Part shown: positions 33,943 through 42,724 of the stretch, piece after piece
How the letters are laid out: each line of letters starts with the position of its first letter
Numbering within the stretch: position 1 is the stretch's first letter
NCBI GenBank assembly: GCA_026936325.1
Contig: JAPTHN010000038.1
Location: forward strand, 3,280,452-3,344,451
DNA from: Platynereis dumerilii
Taxonomy: Eukaryota > Annelida > Polychaeta > Phyllodocida > Nereididae
Direction of reading: 5' to 3'
DNA length: 64,000 nt
The notes under the pieces: generated by a model
Databases searched by the model: none
Told to the model about the DNA's origin: nothing
What the model saw: the letters and a program-made list of their open reading frames with translations, nothing else
Made by a program: the position numbers and the translations under genes

Positions 33943-34070
33943 AGGGGGCCAGTTTAGAGAACCATACCCACTCAGACCTTCGACCAGAACACACCTAGAA
34001 TCCACGACACTATCAACTGCTACATTTGCTGCTACTTTTGTTGCTACAATTGTACTTTTGCTGCTACAAC

Positions 34071-35579
34071 ATGGGACCAAAGAGGAAAAAGGGCACCGTC
34101 GTCACCAGGGCACCAACCAAGCTCAGCACCAGGTCAACACTTCACACTCCTGGAAGCACTCCTGCTGCAACTCCAGTGACAACTCCAGCTGCAACTCCTC
34201 TCCATGACCCTTCAGATGCTGCAGTGACTGCCTTCTTTACAACAGCCATGGCAGACATCTCTCTACCTGGGCTCTACACCTCCACTACAGCTGGCAGCCA
34301 GACGAAGACCACCACTTCAACCAGCAAAGCCACTGTCGTCAGCGAGACCATCTTCGAGGGCCGGCCAGAAGACAGCACAGACGAAGATTCATCTGTTGAA
34401 TTGTTTGAAGAGGAAGGAGACAAGCCTGCTGACAAGCCTTCCAAGTCTGCTGACAAGCCTGCTGCCAAGTCTGCTGACAAGCCTGCTGCCAAGTCTGCTG
34501 ACAAGCCTGCTGCCAAGTCTGCTGAGAAGCCTGCTGACAAGCCTGCTGCCAAGCCTGCTGACAAGCCTGCTGCCAAGTCTTCCAAGGGTCTTCCAGAGCC
34601 TACTGCCAAGTCTACTCCAAAGAAGACTCCAAAGAAGACTCATCAGACTCCAAAGAAGACTCAGACTCCGAAGAAGACTCTGAAGAAGACACAACAGAGC
34701 CAGCCTGTTGTTTCTCTTGAAGATATCATACATGAGGACACCTTCGAGGAGGAAGACCACCAGTCCTCTGCTGATGAGACCCCTGCAGCTGCTGAAGCCA
34801 AGTCCAAGGGCAAGAAGGGCAAAGGGAAGGCCCCCAAGAAGAACATCAAAGACAACATGGGCATCACATCTGACCAAGAAGACGACCTCATCAACTGGTT
34901 CAGAGAGCATCCTGTCCTCTACATGAAGGGCTCCAGAGGATACAAGGGCGACGAGAAGCTGCTGCTGGACACAGAAAAAGCCAAGGAGCTGGGACCCAAG
35001 TACACCTCCCAGGACATCTTCAACTGGAGGAAGACAGTCCGCACCCACTACTCCAGACTCGTCAGGCCTGAAGCTTCAGGATCCGGCAGGAAGGAGACTC
35101 TGACAGACAGGGACCAGTACATCCTAGCCAACTGTCGGTTCCTGAAGGACTCCATCGTGCACAAGCCAGGGAAGGAGCTGTCCGCCATCTCTCAACTGTC
35201 TGCCAACCGACCAGCCTCAGACTCCGGGGACAGCTACAACCCTGAGGATTCCCTGCCAGCTTCCTATGACATGCAGGACCTGCCACCTGAACAGCCATCA
35301 CAGGACAGACCTGACAGCCAGCAGTCCCAAGTCTTCCCTAGAGCGCCAAAGCCTGGAGCCGTTGCCAAGGGAACCAAGAGGAAGGCCCCAACAGATGAAT
35401 CCACGCACTCCGCCATGAATGTCATCGCAGGCAGCATGCAAGCCATGTCCTCCGCCAAGAAGATCCTGAAAGGCTCTGGCTGCAAGATGTGCCCCGACCA
35501 GGAGTACTGGAGGATGAAGTGTCACGACCTCTACCACGTCGGATTTCACGCCAGCCCTGAAATCAGAAGGAAATGGTGA
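34071..35579 (+). CDS. Harbinger partner protein with MADF/Myb-like domain and lysine-rich repeats
   Basis: In the PIF/Harbinger family this second protein binds the transposon and carries the transposase into the nucleus. Start ATG 34071 (MGPKRKKGTVV) is preferred over an upstream in-frame start because it follows a TATA-to-ATG leader and begins with a basic stretch. Residues about 117-175 are SADKPAAK repeats and about 181-208 are TPKKT repeats, like a histone H1 tail. Residues about 266-350 form the MADF/SANT-like domain (DDLINWFREHPVLYMKGS ... FNWRKTVRTHYSRL). A Ser/Gln-rich linker follows, then CKMCPDQEYWRMKCHDLYHV. Compared with copy 2, one A is missing near 35570, so the frame stops at 35579 after 502 residues; the lost tail, rich in Pro and His, continues in another frame to about 35983. 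It converges on the transposase gene. Confidence 0.82.
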   Translation: MGPKRKKGTVVTRAPTKLSTRSTLHTPGSTPAATPVTTPAATPLHDPSDAAVTAFFTTAMADISLPGLYTSTTAGSQTKTTTSTSKATVVSETIFEGRPEDSTDEDSSVELFEEEGDKPADKPSKSADKPAAKSADKPAAKSADKPAAKSAEKPADKPAAKPADKPAAKSSKGLPEPTAKSTPKKTPKKTHQTPKKTQTPKKTLKKTQQSQPVVSLEDIIHEDTFEEEDHQSSADETPAAAEAKSKGKKGKGKAPKKNIKDNMGITSDQEDDLINWFREHPVLYMKGSRGYKGDEKLLLDTEKAKELGPKYTSQDIFNWRKTVRTHYSRLVRPEASGSGRKETLTDRDQYILANCRFLKDSIVHKPGKELSAISQLSANRPASDSGDSYNPEDSLPASYDMQDLPPEQPSQDRPDSQQSQVFPRAPKPGAVAKGTKRKAPTDESTHSAMNVIAGSMQAMSSAKKILKGSGCKMCPDQEYWRMKCHDLYHVGFHASPEIRRKW

Positions 35580-36288
35580 GGGCCATTGCAGAGGCCGCCT
35601 TCTACTGGGACAAGGAGAGTGAGATGGATGAGGCCAGCCGCCAGTCAAGACCTCAGGAGCAAACCTTCCAGCCTCCTCATCCTCCTCAGCGCCTGCAGAT
35701 GCCACCTCCTCCTCCTCCTCCTCCTTCTTCGACGTATGTGCCATCCCACCACCAGCAGCACCACCACGCTTCCAGCAGCAGCCATCACTTCCACCACCAC
35801 CAGCCCAGGGAAGGAGGATCCAGGCAGACTCCCAGCTACACCGTGATGCAGCCCAGCCCATCCTCCATGACACTGATGATGGATGCTCAGGAGAGCCCCG
35901 AGAAGTACGGCTACCTGGACCCAGCTTTGGTCAACCGGCCGCCCATCAGCCGCACCAGCCTTCCCTTCGCCCAGTTGGACTGACAGTCTCCTTTCTCCAC
36001 GCAAGTAGAAGACCAGATGTGCAGCAAAGACAACAAAAAAACCTTGGCCCTTTTAAGGGCCACCAAATCCTCCCAAAAGGGCAGGCCACGTACACATCTT
36101 ATGTTGACAAAAAAAAGAGCTTGTGTTGACCGAAAAGAGCCAAAAAAGAGCAAAAAAAACGTTGACAATCCCCCAAAAAAAAAGTCCCCAAAACAAAAGT
36201 CCGGTCCTGGCCTTCATTAAAAGTAATCACCTTCATAAAAGCAAGGTGCTAGTTCCCCCTTTCTTTGCCCCAAAACATACCAAGTGCA

Positions 36289-36432
36289 GCACTAGTACAA
36301 GTGCTGCATTCTTTGGTATAAACTTATTTTTATTGCACTAGTACAAGTGCATGAATTTCTTAATTAAAATGAAATGCACTAGTACAAGTGCTTTGGTTTT
36401 AAAACTTGTGTTGGTTGCACTAGTACAAGTGC
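36289..36432. repeat. Four copies of a 16-bp near-palindrome
   Basis: GCACTAGTACAAGTGC occurs at 36289-36304, 36335-36350, 36376-36391 and 36417-36432, spaced 46, 41 and 41 bp start to start. The site is a palindrome except for the central mismatched pairs. It lies just past the partner gene and before the minisatellite. Copy 2 has the same four at 61955-62098. Spacing of about four helical turns suggests a protein-binding array, which is inference. Confidence 0.8.
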
Positions 36433-36469
36433 ATCACTTTGTAATTTCACTTGTCTAGGGCAAGTGGCA

Positions 36470-36904
36470 GGTAGATAGCTAGATAGCTAGCTAGATAGAT
36501 AGATAGATAGATAGCTTGATGGATGTAACACAATGCTCGTTACATATATACACTGCAGCAAAAGAAAAGCAGTTGTCGTCACTTTGCAGGGATTGGACTT
36601 GGATAGATAGATAGATAGCCGATAGATAGCTAGATAGATAGCTAGATAGATAGATAGATAGATAGCTTGATAGATGTAACACAATGCTCGTTACATATAT
36701 ACACTGCAGCAAAAGAAAAGCAGTTGTCGTCACTTTGCAGGGATTGGACTTGGATAGATAGATAGATAGCCCGATAGATAGCTAGATAGATAGCTAGATA
36801 GATAGATAGATAGATAGCTTGATAGATGGAACACAATGCTCGTTACATATATACACTGCAGCAAAAGAAAAGCAGTTGTCGTCACTTTGCAGGGATTGGA
36901 CTTG

Positions 36905-36961
<57 letters not shown>

Positions 36962-37048
36962 CTTGATAGATGGAACACAATGCTCGTTACATATATACAC
37001 TGCAGCAAAAGAAAAGCAGTTGTCGTCACTTTGCAGGGATTGGACTTG

Positions 37049-37097
<49 letters not shown>

Positions 37098-37212
37098 CTA
37101 GATAGATAGATAGATAGATAGATAGCTTGATAGATGGAACACAATGCTCGTTACATATATACACTGCAGCAAAAGAAAAGCAGTTGTCGTCACTTTGCAG
37201 GGATTGGACTTG

Positions 37213-37283
<71 letters not shown>

Positions 37284-37330
37284 GGATAGATAGATAGATA
37301 AATAGATAAATAGATGGATGGAGGGATTGA
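36470..37330. repeat. GATA-based minisatellite inside Harbinger copy 1
   Basis: Five units of about 144-164 bp. Each has a GATA run, then GATAGATGGAACACAATGCT, CGTTACATATATACACTGCA, GCAAAAGAAAAGCAGTTGTC and GTCACTTTGCAGGGATTGGA, ending CTTGGATAGATAG. Unit landmarks (ACACAATGCTCG) are at about 36530, 36679, 36831, 36975 and 37139. The right end is GATTGATTGATTGATT near 37327. Long frames spelling YLSIYLSI and TTTAFLLLQCIYVTSIV are by-products. Confidence 0.9.
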
Positions 37331-37459
37331 TTGATTGATTGATTTTTGGGCTTGTTTTGTCAACATAGGATGTGTACATGGCCAGCTCAATTGGGAGGAT
37401 TTGGTGGCCCTTAAAAGGGCCTGGGGTTTGTTGTTTTGAATAGATAGTCTGCATCTTCT

Positions 37460-38734
37460 TCAGATTTTCTCCAACTGCCAAGGGACACTTCCTGCCGGAC
37501 TGTTGACCCAGTCACGTAGGTAGTCTCGAGCAGCCTTGGCATCTCTGGAGGCATTTCCGTGTCGAAGTGGTTCTCCTAGGTCATGCAATTGACGGTCTCC
37601 CCTCCAAACTCCTTCAGCGACGTCATGTGTCTGTGGATCTTCTCTGTCCATCACTTCATTGTCACGGGCATGGTGGACGCCTACTCTGTCTCGCAGAATG
37701 TTGTGTAGAACACAAGCAGCCATTGTGATGTATGTCACTCTTGTAGGTCGTTGGGGCATGGTGGTCAGGAAGCATCTGAACCTGTGTGACAGCAGACCGA
37801 AGGCATTCTCCACCACTCTCCTGGCTCTTGAAATCCTGTAATTGTAGACTCTGGAAGCAATGTCAAGGTTCCTTCTTGGCACTGGTTTGAGCAGCCATGT
37901 CTTCAGGGGAAATGCCTCGTCACCCACGATGTAATATGGGTAAGGATTGTCTTCTGTGCCAGGTAGAGGTTCTGGAGGTGGTAGGCCTAGATCTTCCTCG
38001 TCCAGGAGTTGTCGAAGTACTTTGTCCCTGAAGACGCCGCCATCAGATGCACTTCCTTGACAGCCAGCCTGCACATAGATGAACTTGTAGTCGGCATCAA
38101 CGAGGGCCATCAGGACAATGGAATGAAATCCCTTGTAGTTGTAGAACAAGGAGCCTGCAGCCTTGGGACATCGGATTGCGACGTGCTTGCCATCCAGAGC
38201 TCCAATGCAGTTGGGCAAGTTCCATTTCGTCTCAAAAGCCTTGGCTATCTCCTTCCATCTTTCAGGCTGTGTGGGTAGTGCCAGCTGTCTTTCGAAGGCA
38301 TGAACGATGGCAAGGCAGACCTCAGGGATGAAGTTGCAGATGGTGTTGGGTGCCACACGGAAAGCATAAGCTAGGGACTTGTAGCTGTTTCCTGTTGCCA
38401 TGTACCGCAGGGTGATAGCCAACTTCAGACCAGGTTCCAAAGCCCTCCTCATGTTGGTGTCTTGCTTAGCGATGAGTGGTCCAACAGCTTCCAAGATTTC
38501 AGCAAAGATGGCAGGGGGCATTCTAGTGTAGTTGTAGTAGCCGGACACGTCACGCACTTGCAGTTCAGGCAGCAGTTGATGGAAGTGACCATGTTGTTCC
38601 CTTTGCAGCAACCAGTTGCGAATCCACCACCTTTTCTGTCTCCTGGCCCTCCTCCTCCTGTGTCTCAAATAGACAGCTCCGATAGCAACAGCAGCAGCAC
38701 CAGCCACAACAATAATTTCTTCTTCATTCATCAT
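37460..38734 (-). CDS. Harbinger-type DDE transposase, intact frame
   Basis: 424 residues from MMNEEE. An in-frame ATG also lies upstream at 38851, which would add 39 residues; the downstream start is chosen because the family normally begins shortly before the RRRRARRQKRWWIRNWL block. After that basic stretch come a helical N-terminal region (GYYNYTRMPPAIFAEILEAV), then RALEPGLKLAITLRYMATGN, SYKSLAYAFRVAPNTICNFI, and the nuclease core: CIGALDGKHVA (first Asp, about residue 181), GSASDGGVFRD (second Asp, about 231) and ARRVVENAFGLL (Glu, about 309). These are the three acidic residues of the Harbinger (DDE_Tnp_4) fold. The length is as expected and there are no internal stops. In this family the enzyme cuts TIRs and inserts at 3-bp targets, but needs the partner protein, which is frameshifted here. 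Confidence 0.9.
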   Translation of the reverse strand: MMNEEEIIVVAGAAAVAIGAVYLRHRRRRARRQKRWWIRNWLLQREQHGHFHQLLPELQVRDVSGYYNYTRMPPAIFAEILEAVGPLIAKQDTNMRRALEPGLKLAITLRYMATGNSYKSLAYAFRVAPNTICNFIPEVCLAIVHAFERQLALPTQPERWKEIAKAFETKWNLPNCIGALDGKHVAIRCPKAAGSLFYNYKGFHSIVLMALVDADYKFIYVQAGCQGSASDGGVFRDKVLRQLLDEEDLGLPPPEPLPGTEDNPYPYYIVGDEAFPLKTWLLKPVPRRNLDIASRVYNYRISRARRVVENAFGLLSHRFRCFLTTMPQRPTRVTYITMAACVLHNILRDRVGVHHARDNEVMDREDPQTHDVAEGVWRGDRQLHDLGEPLRHGNASRDAKAARDYLRDWVNSPAGSVPWQLEKI

Positions 38735-39355
38735 GCATATGTTCAGTAGGCAGTCGCACACTTTGCCGCAGCGCTGCAACAAGAGACGTTCGTCGATGCT
38801 TAAGAGACCTTCGTCGCTGCTTAAGGCAAGGACGACGAAGAAGGTCAGCATCGACGCGCCTGCAATGTCCTCGGCGCTTTATGAATGCATGTGGACGATG
38901 AACCATCAAGGCACGCAGTAACAAGTACCTAAATGCGGCGTTGCATCGTTACAGTCGTCGGCGAGGCTGTCATTTTCAGTGGCGCATCTTACCTCGGGTG
39001 TACGCCGAAGGTTTCCTGATGCGTCGCAGGTCGCCAATTTCAGACGTAGCTGCCTCACAACCATCAGCGGCGTAAGAGGAAACAACATTGGGCGAAGTAA
39101 AAGCAGCCTCGCCGAATTCCAAAACAAAGTGCGACGAGTCTGTTTGGAACTGCGCTGAGGAAAGAGAGGCGGAACGCGGCGAAGAAAGCTTAAGCAGCGC
39201 CGCGGACACCTCAAGACTCACCGCGGCTACTAACTTTAAGCGTCGCACATGACACTAATTGATTACGTAACGTGCCAAAACCAACGTTCTACGCCACAAC
39301 TTTCCAAGAAATGACTTCTCTTGATGCGTCGCTCTCAAATCGCCGTCGTGAGAAC

Positions 39356-40332
39356 ACTGTAAAATCGGAGGCACTGATTCAGCTCAATTGATTGAGTGAG
39401 ATGGTTGCACAAGTTGATTGAGCCAACATAGATTAATGTTTTAAGCTGAGATAACTCAAAATATCGAGCTGAGATAGCTCAAAATACTAAGCTATGTTGA
39501 CTAAGGTATTCAAGCTGAGAAAACTCAAAACAATGAGCTGTGTTGACTTGCAGCTCAAAATATTGAGTTTTGTTGACTTATTGATCCAAGCTGACACAAC
39601 TCAAAATTTTGAGCTGTGTTGACTTATTTTTAGTTGTTTTTTTTATTTATATTTGTGTGACCTGTCTTATAAAGTTATTTATGAATATGGGCTGTAATCC
39701 CAAAATATTGTTTGATCTCTCTAGGGGATCCACCTGATCCAGTATGCTTCATTTTAGCACACCATGGACAGGCCCAAGATGCATTCAACAAAGACCATTG
39801 CATCACAAGGAGATTTAAAAATTAATTTCTTGTGAAAAATCCCAATGGCCTGTGACTCATCTCAGTTGGTATACAGTGCTAGAAGCCTATATTTGAACAC
39901 ACTCTGACTTGGAAATGTTGGTTGACGTGTGAAAGCATGCTTCTAATTACTCCCACAAATTAATTTAAGAGAGATAAAAATAAAAAAGTAACCAGCTAAA
40001 GTGTGTGTGCTACTCATTTTTTCTCTGGGATTGTGTAATATAAATGTTCTTTTTTCTTGTAAGTAAATAATTATTTAAAACTAAATGCAGTCTTATGAGA
40101 AGTGCTTGTTATAGATGGCACTATATGTGGCATGACTGAGATGTCAAGCTATCTGCAACAACTGAAGCTTTCATGTTTTCACAGCTTAATGTTATGATTT
40201 GTTTGGACAACTTACAGCATTGAGCTATCATACCTTGACAACTTATAGAATTGAGCTATCATAGCTTGAAAATTATTAACATTCTCAGACAGCTCAAATT
40301 ATTGCTTCAACACAGTTTTCAAATTTTACAGT
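39356..40332. mobile_element. Nested non-autonomous element with ACTGTAAAAT ends
   Basis: 977 bp, starting ACTGTAAAAT and ending ATTTTACAGT, with the 4-bp duplication GAAC at 39352-39355 and 40333-40336. It splits the right terminal repeat of Harbinger copy 1; joining the flanks restores a TIR matching the left end. The left third has irregular repeats of AACTCAAAATATTGAGCTGT and GTTGACTTA, and the right end carries GAGCTATCATA repeats and AGCTCAAATTATTG. No transposase frame. The superfamily is uncertain. Confidence 0.72.
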
Positions 40333-40401
40333 GAACCAGGCATGAGTGTCCACTAAATATGATTGAGAAACAAATTTTCACCAGTATCATGATGAAGTAT
40401 G

Positions 40402-40653
40402 CCCCAGTAGGTGGCTCCCCCGCTAGGTCAAATTGTTCATATCCATTGGAAAAGCCATAGATTTTTGAAAACAGGGGTAGGCTCACTTGAAGGCTGCTGG
40501 CTAAGCCAGGAATTATGCAACGAATCTACAAATACACACATTTAGGATCGATATACAGGCCTATAATTCAATTCAACTTTCATAAAAATCGAAGAAGGAA
40601 TCTTTGAGATATTCAAGTTGATTTAAATGGGGACTTATTTTTGTTGAACTGTT
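40402..40653 (+). repeat. Dispersed ~250-bp repeat, best second copy
   Basis: Aligned end to end with 16796-17038, with small insertions (for example ATGCAACGAATC). It lies directly outside Harbinger copy 1, whose target duplication ends at 40345. Confidence 0.7.
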
Positions 40654-40659
40654 TATAAT

Positions 40660-42050
40660 TTAATGTTTTATGCCTCAAAACAGTCGAAGATTCTAACTTG
40701 AATTCACTGCATCTTCTAAAAGGTGAATTTATCGAATATCTGATACACGGATTCAGCACGAGGATCAAACATCTACACTCAAGACTGAGAGGGTAAATAT
40801 TGATTCGGTTAGGGGTCTAATTAGTTCCTCTGCCCAATTTAATCTTATAAATTCTTTTGTCAGCGCCGCAAACCTATAATGTAATACGTTATAACTGCCT
40901 TTTACCTTATTATTCCTCTAAAATGTTCCATCATATCACCTTAGCATGCACTGGGGTATAATATAGGACCAAGCACAAAATAGGCAAACATTTTGGTTTC
41001 GTAGGAAGAGATATATGGCATATTTTATCTCGATATATGCATTTATCACTTATGAGACTTCGAGCTTTAGGCCTACTGTTATCTGCTATGCTGGTGACAT
41101 GCCCGAAGGTGGCAGGGTCGGTCACGACAAGGGTCCATTTGCTCTCTTGGGCCATATGTCAGGGATGTTAAGCTGCTAACCTGGTGAGGACATATCTGTG
41201 AAATTCTGTTCCAGCCGGTTACTCAATTTCCTGTTGGACAAAGTTATCTCAGTTGTGAGACTTTCAACACACTCTTGTGCCTTTACATTGTTGGTGTTAT
41301 CAAAACTCGGCCTGTTACACCAGTTTCATTAGATACAGGGAAAGAGAGGAAAATTTGGCACTGAAAATAGTGCATCGCAAGTCATGATGTTTCATGAGCA
41401 ATTGACAGGTTTCAAGCACTTTAAAAACTATAACTGTTTGTTGAGGACTCTTAAAGCTCTTTACAGAATTGCGCTCCTGAACCGAATCCGAGATTAAGAA
41501 AATACACCGAAAAATTTCAAAAATGTTGCATGGATGCGCAAGGTCTCAGCTTTGTATCGATGTAAAAATAAAAATACTCTGTGTGGAAAATTTTGAGAAA
41601 CTTCTTCAGTATATTTTTTTATGATACACCTTGGCCATCCAACAATTTTCCTGGTGATAACTGAAACAGTTTAATTTTCAAGTTGACACCAACCTTTCTT
41701 GTCCCTCGATTAGGGTGCCATCACAAATCAGAGTATCAATCCTTCTCTTAAACTTGTTGCATCTGTCTTTAACAAAACCTATGCCTCATTCATTGCCAGC
41801 ACTTACATACTGCGGAATTGGCTGAAGTGAGCCCAGATTGTCTTTAAAGTAGATGAGTAACAAAAGAAGGCAAATATGAGCTTTTCATTAATTCTGCACT
41901 TTTATTAACTAACATATGATATCATTGAAGCACATTTTCTTGGGATGAGTGAACGTAATATTTTCCGTGCATCTAATTCTGAAATGAACAAGGGTGAACT
42001 AACAGTAAAGATATAAAAACCGTGGAATTATTTCATATATATGCCAAACT
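40660..42050. other. Intergenic, nothing recognised
   Basis: No recognised repeat or gene. The 3' flank of the Tyr-rich frame begins at its right edge. Confidence 0.4.
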
Positions 42051-42057
42051 TATTTAT

Positions 42058-42387
42058 TCACTTACTATTCTGAAAAGAGAAATACTGTCTTCCATGTTTG
42101 TTTCCTTATCCAGAAGCATTGTTGCAGCCATACTGGTTGTCATAGTTACAACTGTTTTATCCATTTTGGTCATACTAATTTCTTGAAAAAGCTTAACTGC
42201 CTCCCTTGTTGTTGTAATAGTTTCTGTAATTAGCATTACTAGCAGCATATCCAGAATCATAGATGTTGCCAGGGTAACTTACTGTCTAGCAACTAGCTTG
42301 GTGACCATGGGACTGGTAAAAATAGTCACTGTAGAGAGCGACAGCCGCAAAGGCAAGGAGGATAGCAGCAGAGAGGAGACATGCCAT
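42058..42387 (-). pseudogene. Small secreted Tyr/Asn/Gly-rich protein frame with in-frame TAA/TAG codons
   Basis: One frame of 110 codons runs from ATG 42387 to TGA 42058. Residues 1-18 (MACLLSAAILLAFAAVAL) are a textbook signal peptide, followed by YSDYFYQSHGHQ. The rest keeps a uniform Tyr/Asn/Gly/Ser composition (YPGNIYDSGY, NANYRNYYNNKGG, CNYDNQYGCNNASG), but five TAA or TAG codons interrupt it; there is no frame change and no internal TGA. AATAAA overlaps the stop. Upstream are a TATA box and an octamer (42464-42491). The simple reading is a host pseudogene of a Tyr-rich secreted peptide in which Tyr codons (TAT/TAC) became stops. Alternatives are stop read-through or recoding, or use of only the first 33 codons. 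I do not recognise the family. Confidence 0.5.
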
Positions 42388-42463
42388 TGCAGAAGAGTTA
42401 GTGATCTTGTACTTACTGAGAGTGGAACTGATAATGTGTTGAAAGAGTGCCCTTTTTTCTACT

Positions 42464-42491
42464 ATACTTATAAATGAGCTGGCATTTGCAT
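42464..42491 (-). promoter_or_regulatory. TATA box and octamer upstream of the Tyr-rich frame
   Basis: Read on the minus strand, the POU-type octamer ATGCAAAT (42491-42484) is followed after 7 bases by ATTTATAAGTATAG (42477-42464). The ATG is about 80 bases further on, leaving room for a start site about 30 bases after the TATA and a short leader. Spacing is that of a compact RNA polymerase II promoter. Confidence 0.5.
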
Positions 42492-42669
42492 TAATTAGGA
42501 AGGAATACTAGTAGTAGTAGTAGTACTAAAATCTCATTTATAGTCTTAATTTAACAGGACAGCCAATAAAAAGTGTACAACATTCAAAGACAACCAAGCA
42601 TGAATATGTACAACACCATAAAGGATGCCATAAACAATGCAAGATGAAGGAGGCATAAATAAGCACTTA

Positions 42670-42721
42670 CAAGGTGTCTACAGAAAAAAAGGACAGTCAA
42701 CACAATCTGATTTGTTTACAA
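42670..42721 (-). mobile_element. Solo end of the Tc1/mariner element
   Basis: CAAGGTGTCTACAGAAAAAA and GGACAGTCAACACAATCTGA TTTGTTTAC match the inverse of the right 50 bases of the element at 4084-5029 with four differences, and a TA precedes it. The match stops abruptly and no other end is found nearby. Confidence 0.75.
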
Positions 42722-42724
42722 GGC

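Larger units (their letters stand above)
33356..40342. mobile_element. PIF/Harbinger transposon, copy 1 (with nested insertion)
   Basis: The terminal repeats are TGGCTAGTTCTCACG at the left and, inverted, TGCCTGGTTCTCACG at the right (13 of 15). Flanking TGA occurs at 33353-33355 and 40343-40345, a 3-bp duplication as in Harbinger elements. Two genes converge: a MADF/Myb-like protein (plus strand) and a DDE transposase (minus strand). Between them lie four near-palindromes and a GATA minisatellite. A 977-bp element is inserted within the last 15 bp of the right end. Without it the transposon is about 6.0 kb. It is nearly identical to the copy starting at 59016. The transposase frame is intact; the partner gene is frameshifted near its 3' end. 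Confidence 0.9.

Noticed and set aside
34389-35048. 219-codon minus-strand frame rich in SRLGSRLVSRL
   Set aside because: Antisense shadow of the Lys/Ala/Pro repeats in the Harbinger partner gene.
35298-36004. Minus-strand frames opposite the 3' end of the Harbinger partner gene
   Set aside because: Low-complexity shadows (RRRRRRR, GGG) of the Pro/His-rich tail.
36487-37481. Long minus-strand frames of YLSIYLSI and repeated TTTAFLLLQCIYVTSIV
   Set aside because: Produced by the GATA minisatellite; the period is a multiple of neither a codon-conserved protein nor a known family, and copies in the two transposons differ in frame.
42058-42387. Organism-wide genetic code with TAA/TAG as Tyr
   Set aside because: The glycosyltransferase gene ends in TAA and uses TAT/TAC for Tyr, and the transposon frames are consistent with the standard code.
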